From NCBI RefSeq assembly GCF_947253055.1, contig NZ_CAMXYE010000010.1, positions 1-26,881 of the forward strand: a stretch of DNA of 26,881 bases, in the 5' to 3' direction. Below, one piece after another: positions 1 to 7,269 of the stretch (the stretch's first letter is position 1; each line of letters starts with the position of its first letter). This DNA is from an uncultured Arcanobacterium sp. Its GTDB lineage: Bacteria; Actinomycetota; Actinomycetes; Actinomycetales; Actinomycetaceae. Both the position numbers and the translations under genes were made by a program. The notes beneath the pieces are model-generated. The model was not told the DNA's origin. It worked only from the letters and a program-made list of their open reading frames with translations, and did no database searches.

Positions 1-885
1 TTTGATGAACAAAATAATATTGAGTGGGCGCGCAAATTAGAAAAAGCCGGCGTGCACGTAGTTTATGGAATTGTCGGGCTCAAAACTCACTGTAAGCTGT
101 GCTTAGTGGTGCGGCAAGAAGAAGGGACTTTGCGCCGGTATTGCCACGTAGGTACGGGAAACTACAATCCGAAGACGGCGCGTGGCTATGAAGATTTAGG
201 GTACTTCACCTGTGAACGCAATGTGGGGCAAGATTTAATACGGCTCTTTAATCAGCTCTCCGGGTATTCGCCGAAGACTAAATTCCATCGCTTGCTCGTG
301 GCTCCGCTGGGAATTCGAAACGGTCTTTTAGAGCTGATAAATACCGAAATTGCCAATAGAAAAGCTGGCAAAGCAGCCTGGATTCGGATAAAGACTAATT
401 CTTTAGTAGATGAACGAATAATTGACGCGCTGTATCGAGCTTCGCAGGCGGGAGTGCCAGTGGAGATACAAGTGCGAGGAATTTGCTGCCTGCGGGCGGG
501 AATTACCGGACTTTCGGAAAATATCAAGGTGCGCTCGGTGCTGGGACGGTTCTTGGAGCATTCTCGGATATATGGTTTTGCGAATGCGGGTGCGCCAGTG
601 GTGTATATAGGTTCAGCAGATTTAATGCATCGAAATCTAGATCGGCGAATTGAAGCTTTAATTTCTATTGAAGATCCAGATATGCAGAATTATTTGCTGG
701 AGCTAATTGAGATAGCTTGTGCGGACACCACGCAGTCGTGGCGTTTAGGCCCAGAAGGATGGCGGCATGTGGTCTACGCTGAGACGGAAGGCGAGCCGAG
801 AGTAGAAGAAGTTGCGGAGCAGCGGTTAGTGCATGTGCAAGATATTCTTATGCAGCGCGCGCGGGCGCGGACAGCTGAAAAATAA
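1..885 (+). CDS. ppk: Polyphosphate kinase 1, 3' part (5' end outside window)
   Basis: PPK1 reversibly transfers the terminal phosphate of ATP onto polyphosphate. The reading frame is open from base 1 and encodes the last 294 residues. The full family length is roughly 690-740 residues, so the N-terminal and head domains are missing only because the window begins here. Both catalytic histidines of the phospholipase-D-like C-terminal domains are visible. One is in GLKTHCK (His codon 88-90), the autophosphorylated residue of the family. The second is in RFLEHSRIY (His codon 559-561). The conserved HVGTGNYN and [12 protein letters not shown] stretches are also present. A GTG at 52 is internal and is not the start. 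mutT1 follows after 33 bases on the same strand, the same adjacency as ppk1-mutT1 in Mycobacterium tuberculosis (from memory), so the two are probably co-transcribed. Confidence 0.97.
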   Translation, partial: FDEQNNIEWARKLEKAGVHVVYGIVGLKTHCKLCLVVRQEEGTLRRYCHVGTGNYNPKTARGYEDLGYFTCERNVGQDLIRLFNQLSGYSPKTKFHRLLVAPLGIRNGLLELINTEIANRKAGKAAWIRIKTNSLVDERIIDALYRASQAGVPVEIQVRGICCLRAGITGLSENIKVRSVLGRFLEHSRIYGFANAGAPVVYIGSADLMHRNLDRRIEALISIEDPDMQNYLLELIEIACADTTQSWRLGPEGWRHVVYAETEGEPRVEEVAEQRLVHVQDILMQRARARTAEK

Positions 886-918
886 CTGCGAGAATTAAGG
901 GAAGCTGCGGCAATTAAG

Positions 919-1911
919 ATGCGACGAGTAGATGTGTACGGAGCGGGTGCTTTAGTATGGCGGCGAAAAAATAAAAAAATTGAGGTGCTGATTGTGCATC
1001 GCCCGCACTGGCGAGATTGGTCTTTTCCGAAAGGAAAGTGTAAAAGCGGCGAGAGCCTGCGCAATTGCTGCCTGCGGGAAGTTTGGGAAGAAGGGCGCGT
1101 GCAGATAGTGCTCGGAGTCCCGCTCGGTTGGCAGCGCTACCGGATGAATAGTGGCAGGTGGAAGGCAGTACACTATTGGGCCGCGCAAGTGCTTTCAGCG
1201 GATAGTCCGGCGATGCAGCTGCGGCGGCGGCAAAAATTTTCGCTAGCGCCTAAATCAGAAATTGATAAAATTCGCTGGGCTTCTTTGGCACAGGCAGAGC
1301 GGATGCTTAGCGCGGAGCGCGATAAGAAGATGCTGAAACAATTACAGAAGTTGGCGGCGGCGGGTGATTTAGATACGGAGCCGGTAGTGGTCGTGCGGCA
1401 TGCGAAAGCAGTGAAAAGAGAAAAATGGGCGGATAAAAAAGGCACGGAAAAAAGCCGCCCGCTCACTGCAGCGGGCAAGGCGCAACGGGAGGAAGTGGCA
1501 CAGGTGCTATCTGCTTACGGGGTGCGTCAAATTTTTACTTCGCCGTGGAAACGCTGCCAAGATACGGTGCTTCCTTATGCAGAAGCCAGCGGGATTTCCC
1601 TGCAGGAGCGGCGTAATCTGACAGAAAAATCTTTTCGGAACGCGCCAGAGAAATTTGGGAAAGATATTGAGTGTCTGCTGCTAGAGGCGGGGGCGCCCCG
1701 AGCGGTATGTGTACACCGGCCTACGCTCGGAGAAATTATAAGAATTTTTCGAAAATACACTGCTGCGCAGATGGCCGCTAAACTCCCAGCAAAAGACCCT
1801 TGGTTACACCCCGGGGAAATGCTTATTGCACATACGGTGGCGAAGAAAAAAGCGGCGCTTTCTATAGTACAGATTGAAGTGGTGCACAATAGCAAAGCAG
1901 CCACGCAATAG
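919..1911 (+). CDS. mutT1: MutT1-type Nudix hydrolase fused to histidine phosphatase
   Basis: This 330-residue two-domain protein has an N-terminal Nudix domain (about 5-140) and a C-terminal histidine phosphatase (phosphoglycerate-mutase-like) domain (about 155-320). The Nudix box spans residues 39-61 (G39, E45, R53, E54, E57, E58), but the conserved Gly before the final hydrophobic residue is Arg60. The phosphatase nucleophile lies in RHAKA (His161), and a second conserved His is in VHRPT (His266). Mycobacterial MutT1 has the same architecture and cleans oxidised nucleotides (8-oxo-dGTP, 8-oxo-GTP) and dinucleoside polyphosphates. The substrate here is inferred from that. The ATG start follows an AAGGGA-like ribosome site at a somewhat long distance. 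It sits directly downstream of ppk, linking nucleotide sanitation to polyphosphate metabolism. Confidence 0.93.
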   Translation: MRRVDVYGAGALVWRRKNKKIEVLIVHRPHWRDWSFPKGKCKSGESLRNCCLREVWEEGRVQIVLGVPLGWQRYRMNSGRWKAVHYWAAQVLSADSPAMQLRRRQKFSLAPKSEIDKIRWASLAQAERMLSAERDKKMLKQLQKLAAAGDLDTEPVVVVRHAKAVKREKWADKKGTEKSRPLTAAGKAQREEVAQVLSAYGVRQIFTSPWKRCQDTVLPYAEASGISLQERRNLTEKSFRNAPEKFGKDIECLLLEAGAPRAVCVHRPTLGEIIRIFRKYTAAQMAAKLPAKDPWLHPGEMLIAHTVAKKKAALSIVQIEVVHNSKAATQ

Positions 1912-1928
1912 TGTTAATTGCGTGGCTG
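1898..1928. terminator. Hairpin between convergent mutT1 and pit
   Basis: A perfect 11-bp stem (CAGCCACGCAA at 1898-1908 pairs with 1918-1928) encloses a 9-base loop that contains the mutT1 stop codon. There is no long T-tract on either side. Its position between convergent genes suggests a bidirectional terminator or an mRNA 3'-end stabilising hairpin. Confidence 0.6.
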
Positions 1929-1952
1929 GCAGTGTGTAACTAATAAATGAAA

Positions 1953-2957
1953 TTAAATTGGGAAAATCGCATGCGATACGATGTATATCACCATGGCAAA
2001 GGCCGCTGCGCAGGGCAGGGTCAAGAACCAGGCTTTGATAATACTTCCGGCTACGTTCCAACGTACTGCTGATTTACGGGTAGTAGCTCCTACTCCCATA
2101 ATGGCAGAGGTGATGGTGTGGGTAGTCGAAATCGGGGCATGGAATTGGAAAGCTGCTATATAGAGCACAGAAGCGGAGATAGTTTCTGCCACGAAGCCGT
2201 GCGCTGGATCCAGCTCGATAATTTTTTGCCCGAGCGTCTTCATAATGCGATATCCGCCGGTGTAAGTACCTAAGGAAATCGCCCCCGCAGCTGCGATTTT
2301 CACCCAAAGCGGGATGCCCGTGCCGTGCCAATAACCGCCCGCTACGAGCGCCAGTACAATTACGCCCATAGTTTTCTGCGCGTCCTGCAAACCGTGTCCA
2401 AGTGCCACCATAGCTGCCGATATGGTCTGGGCATGGCGGAAATTCCTCATTGTGCGCTTATAGGTGGCATTGTGTAAAATGGCCAGTACAATCTCCATGA
2501 GTATGACGGCGAGTACGAAGCCAATCATCGGGGAAACAAACATCGGGATTACTACTTTCTCCCCAATAACTCCCCAGTGTACGGAGGCGGAAGCAGCTAC
2601 TCCCGCTCCGGCCAATCCACCGATTAAAGCGTGAGACGAAGAAGAGGGAAGACTGAACCACCAAGTGATTAGATTCCAAATTACGGCTCCGCACAGACCC
2701 GAGAGCACTATCACTAAGCCGTGATTATCTTGGGGCGGAGAGATAATTCCCGATCCGATAGTTTCCGCTACACCGGTGCCGAGCAGGGCGCCAACAAAAT
2801 TCATTATTGCGGCCATGAGTAGTGCCCGCCGGGGAGTGAGCGCCCGCGTGGTCACAGAAGTGGCGATGGCATTGGCGGCATCGTGAAAGCCATTTGTGAA
2901 ATCGAAAGAAAGCGCGATTACTACTACCGCTATTACCAGAAAAAGGGTGAGATCCAC
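1953..2957 (-). CDS. pit: Low-affinity inorganic phosphate transporter (PiT family)
   Basis: This is an integral membrane permease of 334 residues, the usual size of short bacterial Pit proteins. It is expected to take up phosphate (as a metal-phosphate complex) using the proton gradient. The N-terminal PiT signature is clear: DFTNGFHDAANAIATS at about residues 19-34, immediately after the first membrane segment. The inverted-repeat partner signature PISTTHTITSAIMGVGA is near the C-terminus. About ten hydrophobic segments are visible. The start is GTG at 2957-2955, preceded by an AAGGAG ribosome site (complement of 2966-2971) lying inside the end of the upstream DUF47 gene. Only two bases separate that gene's stop from this start, so translation is probably coupled. 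It converges with ppk-mutT1, making a small phosphate/polyphosphate cluster. Confidence 0.95.
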   Translation of the reverse strand: MDLTLFLVIAVVVIALSFDFTNGFHDAANAIATSVTTRALTPRRALLMAAIMNFVGALLGTGVAETIGSGIISPPQDNHGLVIVLSGLCGAVIWNLITWWFSLPSSSSHALIGGLAGAGVAASASVHWGVIGEKVVIPMFVSPMIGFVLAVILMEIVLAILHNATYKRTMRNFRHAQTISAAMVALGHGLQDAQKTMGVIVLALVAGGYWHGTGIPLWVKIAAAGAISLGTYTGGYRIMKTLGQKIIELDPAHGFVAETISASVLYIAAFQFHAPISTTHTITSAIMGVGATTRKSAVRWNVAGSIIKAWFLTLPCAAAFAMVIYIVSHAIFPI

Positions 2958-2959
2958 AA

Positions 2960-3583
2960 TCAGGACTCCTTCATCAGGATATCTTCTACCAGCCCAGCTA
3001 AGGTTTCAAATTCGTCGATAGTCGCTTCTAGGCTGTCGATTACGCCTTTCATACGCATAAGATCGATAGCGGTTTCTTCGGAGCGGAAAAGTTCCGAAAT
3101 AATTCCGCGGTAGATGGTGTCCCCGTGATTTTCCAGATGGTTTATTCCCACGATGTAGGTGCGCGTCTTTTCATTAAGTTTATGCAGATATCCCATTTCT
3201 TTATTGGTCATCGTTGCGCACTCGTTAATAATGTCGATCATTTTATAGGCTTCTTCACCGAGCTGGCCGACCTTATAGAGCACCATATTGTCGCCAGCTT
3301 CGTCGATGCAATCAATGCAATCGTCTATACAGTTGGTTAGATCGAATAAATCAGAACGGTCATAGGGAAGCACAAAACTTTTGAAAATAAATTTTTGCAC
3401 CTTGTGGCAGGCCATATCTGCTTGATTCTCTACGTCGTGGAGTCTTTTATTTATCTCCATGCGTTCAGATTCTTCTGCATGGGCTACTTCGTCTAGTAGT
3501 TGTGCAGCTTCTACTAGGTGCTTTGCTTGGTCTTTAATAAGTTCTAGTACGATTTTGCCGCTACTGTGTCTCCGGAATTTCAT
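2960..3583 (-). CDS. PhoU-like DUF47 accessory protein of Pit
   Basis: This 207-residue all-helical protein is of the DUF47/PhoU-like family, members of which are encoded beside pit genes and are thought to control phosphate transport. Recognisable features are the ENQADMACHKV segment, the acidic metal-binding-like run DLTNCIDDCIDCIDEAGD, and the C-terminal ISELFRSEETAIDLMRMK region. I chose the ATG at 3583 because a good AAGGA site (complement of 3589-3593) lies 5 bases upstream and because family members begin with an M-[KR]-F-R-like sequence. An in-frame ATG at 3604 would add 7 residues but has no ribosome site. It is the first gene of a two-gene operon with pit. A candidate promoter lies at 3624-3652. 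Confidence 0.9.
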   Translation of the reverse strand: MKFRRHSSGKIVLELIKDQAKHLVEAAQLLDEVAHAEESERMEINKRLHDVENQADMACHKVQKFIFKSFVLPYDRSDLFDLTNCIDDCIDCIDEAGDNMVLYKVGQLGEEAYKMIDIINECATMTNKEMGYLHKLNEKTRTYIVGINHLENHGDTIYRGIISELFRSEETAIDLMRMKGVIDSLEATIDEFETLAGLVEDILMKES

Positions 3584-3623
3584 ACGATTCCTTACCACTT
3601 TCATGTATATCTAATGAACAGGA

Positions 3624-3652
3624 AGTATAAACTCAAATAGTGAAGATTTAAC
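3624..3652 (-). promoter_or_regulatory. Candidate promoter of the DUF47-pit operon
   Basis: Read on the - strand there is a TATACT -10 hexamer (3624-3629) and a 17-base spacer, then a poor -35 (GTTAAA, 3647-3652). Transcription would begin about 30-35 bases before the ATG at 3583. A weak -35 is compatible with an activator, but I see no convincing Pho box. Confidence 0.4.
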
Positions 3653-3732
3653 TTCCGTTTAAATGCTATCTTTCCTATTAGTGAAAACCAAGCGAAAATG
3701 TAGATTTATTGCTTTCAAGTGTTGGACACATT

Positions 3733-3765
3733 AAAAGAGGGACTGCAAATTGCAATCCCTCTTTT
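3733..3765. terminator. Long symmetrical hairpin, terminator-like
   Basis: A 10-bp perfect outer stem (AAAAGAGGGA at 3733-3742 with TCCCTCTTTT at 3756-3765) encloses TGCAA/TTGCA, which could extend the pairing. It reads as an intrinsic terminator on both strands because the T-run is part of the stem. No protein-coding gene is clearly transcribed into it from either side: the - strand operon begins downstream of it and the + strand genes begin after it. It therefore suggests a short non-coding transcript or a relic. Confidence 0.6.
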
Positions 3766-3930
3766 GCGACACCGAATCAGAGAGCGCCAGTCGGCGCTAA
3801 GGCCGCTCGTAGCGGCAAATTATTGGAGCCCGGGGCTTTCTTAACCCGATGTCTTATCTAGAATACTAACTACCTTTTTAGAATAAATCCACTGTATTAG
3901 CTGCACGTTTTCTCTGGGGATTTTTTCAAC
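3766..3930. other. Gene-free intergenic stretch with GC-rich hairpins
   Basis: Between the hairpin at 3733-3765 and the promoter region of the next operon there is no credible gene. The stretch contains AGCGCC/GGCGCT (3783-3788 with 3793-3798, 4-base loop), GCCGCT/AGCGGC (3802-3807 with 3811-3816, 3-base loop) and a short AGCC/GGCT hairpin (3827-3837), then AT-rich DNA. The composition of 3766-3840 differs from that of the flanking AT-rich sequence. It could be a structured RNA or a mobile-element remnant. I cannot assign it to a known family. Confidence 0.4.
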
Positions 3931-3951
3931 TCGCACGAATGTGCGATATAG
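3925..3951 (+). promoter_or_regulatory. Candidate promoter with a palindrome in its spacer
   Basis: A perfect inverted repeat, TCGCAC-GAAT-GTGCGA (3931-3946), lies between a TTTTCA-like -35 and a GATATA/TATAGG-like -10 (3945-3951). Such an arrangement is typical of repressor operators. If this is the promoter, the downstream membrane-protein gene must start after about 3960, which supports a start at 4035 or 4065 rather than the ATG inside the palindrome (3939). Confidence 0.3.
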
Positions 3952-4064
3952 GTCACACTTGGTTGTCCGGTTTATTTTACTGCTCCGCTTTCTCATGGCA
4001 GAATCAAAATGTGGGAGAAGAGAAAAATCCGAATGTGGTACGGCGCGAAATAGCACGGCAAGAA

Positions 4065-4808
4065 ATGACAAAAAAAATTGCGAAAAAAGTGCAACGCCGT
4101 CCTCCAGAGCAGGTAATCGCAGGGGCAGGAGCTCTTGCTGGCTTAGTTTTCGCCGCTACTTGCTTACTTCCGCAAGGATTCCTCGCGTTCCCCCTTCTCG
4201 CCAGTGGTGCGTTCCTGATTTACTACTGGCCAAAATTATTAAAATTACCGGCGGTACTACCCACTCGGCTAATAATGGCTGCCATGTTGCTGGCTACAGT
4301 AGGAGCAGGCATTTGGGGCAGTCTTGTGCACCTAACTGTCGCGGCTGGTTTTTCGATGTTCCTCGCTTTCGGGGCGGGAATTTTCAGCCAAGTGAACGGG
4401 GCGCCTCGTCTGCAGCAAATTTTTGGAAGCTACGGCGGATTACTCCCTATAATCGCTGCTGCGTTCTGGTTTTTTGCACTTCAAGTAAAAGGGGGAGTGC
4501 AATTTTCCTTTCTGCTGCTACTTATATCCGCTGTAATCTCCTTGCTATATGCTTACCCCACGCGTTCATTACCCATTCTGGCTCTGTTAAACGGACTGTT
4601 ACTGGGTTTGGCCGGGGCCTACCTATTTTCTCTTCCTCTTGAAATTGGAGCGGCCGGAGGAATCGGGGCGGCTCTCTTATTCGGCGCTACTCGTCGTGCC
4701 TTCTACCTGCATTTATCAACTGAAGAACGATTCTCTCCCTTAGCATTTTTAATACCTTTTTCTCTTTTAGGAGTTCTTGCCTTTCCGCTCGCCTACAATC
4801 TCTACTAA
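4065..4808 (+). CDS. Multi-pass membrane protein of unknown function
   Basis: This is a protein of 247 residues from the chosen ATG. A short, strongly basic cytoplasmic N-terminus (TKKIAKKVQRR) is followed by about nine hydrophobic segments rich in Gly, Ala and Leu (for example around GALAGLVFAATCLL, LLPIIAAAFWFFALQV and the last FLIPFSLLGVLAFPLAY). There is no obvious catalytic or ligand-binding motif, and I do not recognise the family. The start is uncertain. GTG at 4035 (with a purine-rich GGGAGAAGAG well upstream) and ATG at 3939 are in frame, but 3939 overlaps a promoter-like palindrome. It ends 9 bases before the nitrobindin-like gene, which in turn overlaps ygfZ, so the three form one operon. 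This suggests a job near heme or Fe-S metabolism, by context only. Confidence 0.75.
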   Translation: MTKKIAKKVQRRPPEQVIAGAGALAGLVFAATCLLPQGFLAFPLLASGAFLIYYWPKLLKLPAVLPTRLIMAAMLLATVGAGIWGSLVHLTVAAGFSMFLAFGAGIFSQVNGAPRLQQIFGSYGGLLPIIAAAFWFFALQVKGGVQFSFLLLLISAVISLLYAYPTRSLPILALLNGLLLGLAGAYLFSLPLEIGAAGGIGAALLFGATRRAFYLHLSTEERFSPLAFLIPFSLLGVLAFPLAYNLY

Positions 4809-4817
4809 TCTGTAGAT

Positions 4818-5411
4818 ATGGTCATGAGAATTCCTGAAAATTTAGCGCCCGAAAATTATCCGCTAGCGTGGCTAGCCGATAGTTGGGAAGGTGGCGGCGT
4901 CCTCGAATACGAAAATGTTCCCGCGGCGGCTTATCTACAAGAGTTACATATCGATAATGCAGACGGCGGCCCCTACCTGCGTTTCTCTTCCGAGATATGG
5001 CTGGCAAAAGAGCCTGCCGGAGCTGTTGACAAAGAAAATCCCGGTTACCTCACCTATAAGAGTCTTACGAAAGAGCGGTTGTGGAGTTCGGCTACTGGGT
5101 ATCTGCGGGTGAATCCGGAATTGCCTGAGCAAGAAGAGGGAGCACGCGTAATAGAAGCGATGGTAGCTACGCCTTCCGGTAATGCGCAGGTTTGGGTAGG
5201 TTTGATTCGCGGCCCGCAATTACAGCTGGCTACCGATGCCATTGCGCGTTCGCAGGCAGGGGCAGAGTTGAATGCAGCTAAAATAATGGCTGGCAGCGTG
5301 CAATCTGATTTATTTTACGCCTACGATATGGAGGCTTTCGGCTACGAAATGCGCAGCTATCTGGCTGGGCGGCTCTCGCGGGCGCAAGTGGATTTTGCAG
5401 ACGAAAAATGA
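4818..5411 (+). CDS. Nitrobindin/FABP-like heme-binding-family beta-barrel (ligand His missing)
   Basis: This 197-residue protein belongs to the DUF1794/THAP4-type beta-barrel (nitrobindin) family, whose characterised members bind ferric heme and act on NO or peroxynitrite. The N-terminal signature is present (LADSWEGGGVLEYENV, residues 19-34), as are the GYLRVNPE strand and the C-terminal barrel strands (MEAFGYEMRSYLAGRLSRAQ). In mycobacterial relatives, as I recall them, the heme-ligating His is in the last helix/strand (around DHLAAVLHR). Here the equivalent positions appear to be Tyr181 and Ser187, and the only His in the whole protein is His44. Heme binding is therefore doubtful, or may use Tyr. 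The start ATG at 4818 has no clear ribosome site, and ATG 4824 is an alternative. The stop overlaps the ygfZ start (ATGA), implying coupled translation. Confidence 0.85.
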   Translation: MVMRIPENLAPENYPLAWLADSWEGGGVLEYENVPAAAYLQELHIDNADGGPYLRFSSEIWLAKEPAGAVDKENPGYLTYKSLTKERLWSSATGYLRVNPELPEQEEGARVIEAMVATPSGNAQVWVGLIRGPQLQLATDAIARSQAGAELNAAKIMAGSVQSDLFYAYDMEAFGYEMRSYLAGRLSRAQVDFADEK

Positions 5412-6520
5412 ATGATTCTTTAGCTATCTTTTCGGAGCAGGAAATAATCTCGGGAGCGCCGGCGCATTTCGGGAATCCGCTGGCAGAAGAGGCCGCGCTG
5501 CGAGAAGGGCAAGCCTTTACCAGCCTCTCTTCTCTCCAAGTATTGCGCTTAGCCGGAGCAGATTGCCGCCGTTGGCTGCACAGTCTCTCCACTTGCGATG
5601 TGCAAAATATGGAAGTAGGCGAATCGCGGGAAATGCTTCTCCTCGATCCGCAGGGGCATATAAATCACGCGGCTTTCTTGCAGCTAGAAGCAGAGGCGAT
5701 TTATCTCTTTACTGACCGAGAAAAAATAGCGGCTTTAGAAGACTTTTTACAGAAAATGAAATTCCGGATGCGGGTAGAAATATCGCGTTTAGTGGGAGCG
5801 GTCTTTGGCTTTATCGATTTTTCGGAGGAAATCGCTGCTCGAATTGAGCAAACGGCGCAAGTGCTTTGGAAAGATCCCTGGCCGCAGGTGCTGGCAGGAG
5901 GTGCATACTACGGAGTACCACCGGCGGCGCATCCGGCAGCGGGGCGGCGGCGCTGGCTGGCATTTTACGATGTACAATCTGCCGCTGCGGCTCGAGTGGC
6001 TTGGGCAGATATTCTTCAACCGGCTGGTTTATTAGCTTGGGAGGCCGTGCGAATTACGGATTGGCGCCCGCGGGCTCTAACAGAAGTGCGCGGGCCAGTA
6101 TTTCCGCATGAATTAGATTGGCTGCGCACTGCTTTACATAGCTCAAAAGGGTGCTACTGCGGGCAAGAGGCCGTGGCTAAGTTGATTAATCTCGGGCGTG
6201 TGCCGCGCCGCCTCACCTATCTCTATTTAGAAGCCGGCGCAGAGTTGCCGCCCGCGGGTGCGAAAGTTTATGCCGCCGGAAAAGAAGTAGGCATACTTAC
6301 TTCGGTGACGCGCAGCTATTTAGAGGGGGCAGTGGGTTTAGCTCTTCTGAAGCGCAGTGTGCCGGTGGAGCAAGTATTGGAAGTGGCAGAAAATATTGCT
6401 GCTGCGCAGCAAGAAATCGTGAGTAAGAGCGGTAAATCTTCTATTTCTCCGGCGGAACGCCCGGGAAAAGAACTGCGGCAGAAGGGTCTTCGCCGGGGAG
6501 CGCGGAAAAACCTAATGTAG
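5408..6520 (+). CDS. ygfZ: YgfZ/GcvT-like folate-binding protein (Fe-S cluster maintenance)
   Basis: This 370-residue homolog of YgfZ/IBA57 is a tetrahydrofolate-binding protein needed for full activity of some Fe-S enzymes. The diagnostic K-G-C-Y-x-G-Q-E motif is KGCYCGQE at residues 247-254, with Cys249 as the conserved cysteine. The GcvT-like N-terminal part (residues about 25-110) carries LRLAGADCRRWLHSLSTCDV, and the C-terminal barrel follows the motif. A basic, probably disordered tail of about 35 residues follows the folded domain. The ATG at 5408 overlaps the upstream stop by 4 bases. There is no independent ribosome site, so it depends on upstream translation. A gap of 124 bases with no recognisable signals except three imperfect 9-base repeats (about 6611-6637) separates it from dtd. 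Confidence 0.93.
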   Translation: MNDSLAIFSEQEIISGAPAHFGNPLAEEAALREGQAFTSLSSLQVLRLAGADCRRWLHSLSTCDVQNMEVGESREMLLLDPQGHINHAAFLQLEAEAIYLFTDREKIAALEDFLQKMKFRMRVEISRLVGAVFGFIDFSEEIAARIEQTAQVLWKDPWPQVLAGGAYYGVPPAAHPAAGRRRWLAFYDVQSAAAARVAWADILQPAGLLAWEAVRITDWRPRALTEVRGPVFPHELDWLRTALHSSKGCYCGQEAVAKLINLGRVPRRLTYLYLEAGAELPPAGAKVYAAGKEVGILTSVTRSYLEGAVGLALLKRSVPVEQVLEVAENIAAAQQEIVSKSGKSSISPAERPGKELRQKGLRRGARKNLM

Positions 6521-6644
6521 CAGGAAGATGTAATATAGTGCGGAAATAGCAGCCCGAGCGAAAAAATAAAATGGAATGAGAAGCGGCTAATAAGAGAACG
6601 GGTAGGAATCTAGTGAATTTAGTGAATCGAGTGACGGGGCGGAA

Positions 6645-7130
6645 ATGCGTCTAGTAATACAGCGGGTAAAAGAAGCACGAGTGCGGGCCTATGCCGGCGA
6701 TCCACTGGCTGAGCAAAGTAGCGTGCAGAGTGCAATATGTGGAGAAATAGGAAATGGCTTGTGCGTACTGGTGGGAATTACCCAGGGAGACGGCGCGGCA
6801 GAAGTGGCAAAAGCGGCTCGGAAAATATGTGAGTTGAAGTTACTGCGCTCCCCGGCGGGAGATGATTCGCCAAAAGCGCGCCAATCAGTGGAAGAAGCGG
6901 GCGCAGAAGTGCTGCTGGTATCGCAATTTACTCTCTACGCCGATGTACGCAAAGGGCGAAATCCCTCTTGGTCGAAGGCTGCCCCTGGAGACTATGCACT
7001 ACCTGTATTTCAGGAGTTAGTGGCAGAAATTCGCCAGCGAGGAGTGGCAGTTGCCACCGGCGAGTTCGGAGCCATGATGGATGTAGAGCTAATCAACGAC
7101 GGCCCCTTCACCATTCTTTTTGAGGCTTAA
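6645..7130 (+). CDS. dtd: D-aminoacyl-tRNA deacylase (Dtd)
   Basis: Dtd is a homodimeric cytoplasmic proofreading enzyme that hydrolyses D-amino acids mischarged on tRNA. Both active-site motifs are intact: SQFTLYAD (about residues 92-99) and the C-terminal NDGPFT, which supplies the Gly-cisPro element. At 161 residues it is slightly longer than the usual ~145. The excess lies between the first strand (MRLVIQRVKEARV) and the CGEIGNGLCVLVGI strand, where about 14 extra residues (AYAGDPLAEQSSVQSA) occur. The start ATG follows a G-rich stretch (GGGGCGGA). It is downstream of ygfZ on the same strand but separated by 124 bases, so it may or may not share its transcript. Confidence 0.95.
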   Translation: MRLVIQRVKEARVRAYAGDPLAEQSSVQSAICGEIGNGLCVLVGITQGDGAAEVAKAARKICELKLLRSPAGDDSPKARQSVEEAGAEVLLVSQFTLYADVRKGRNPSWSKAAPGDYALPVFQELVAEIRQRGVAVATGEFGAMMDVELINDGPFTILFEA

Positions 7131-7181
7131 TTTTCACTACGAATTTCCGCTACGAAATTTTTCTTGGTGCCATTTCTATCA

Positions 7182-7192
7182 CGCCAGTGGCG
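7182..7192. promoter_or_regulatory. Candidate ClgR operator upstream of clpC
   Basis: CGCCAGTGGCG (7182-7192) followed by AAA is a CGC-N5-GCG palindrome that agrees with the actinobacterial ClgR consensus CGCYNANRGCGW, as I recall it, except at one central base. ClgR activates clpC and clpP genes in Corynebacterium, Streptomyces and Mycobacterium. The site is about 78 bases before the clpC start codon. That distance is compatible with activation, but I could not fix a convincing -10/-35 pair. Confidence 0.5.
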
Positions 7193-7269
7193 AAATCTTT
7201 TATTTACTGCGCGAAATGGCAGTAGAGTTTTAGTAGTTGTTAATTTAGCACCTATATAGGGAGAGCATA

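Noticed and set aside
3939..4064. Upstream extension of the membrane protein to ATG 3939
   Set aside because: The ATG lies inside a palindrome and probable promoter, there is no ribosome site, and the extra residues do not look like the rest of the protein.
3841..4071. 76-codon - strand frame in the intergenic region
   Set aside because: No ribosome site, no recognisable domain, and it overlaps the promoter and 5' end of the membrane-protein operon.
6611..6637. Three imperfect 9-base repeats (TAGTGAATT-like) before dtd
   Set aside because: Too short and diverged to separate from chance, with no link to a regulator.
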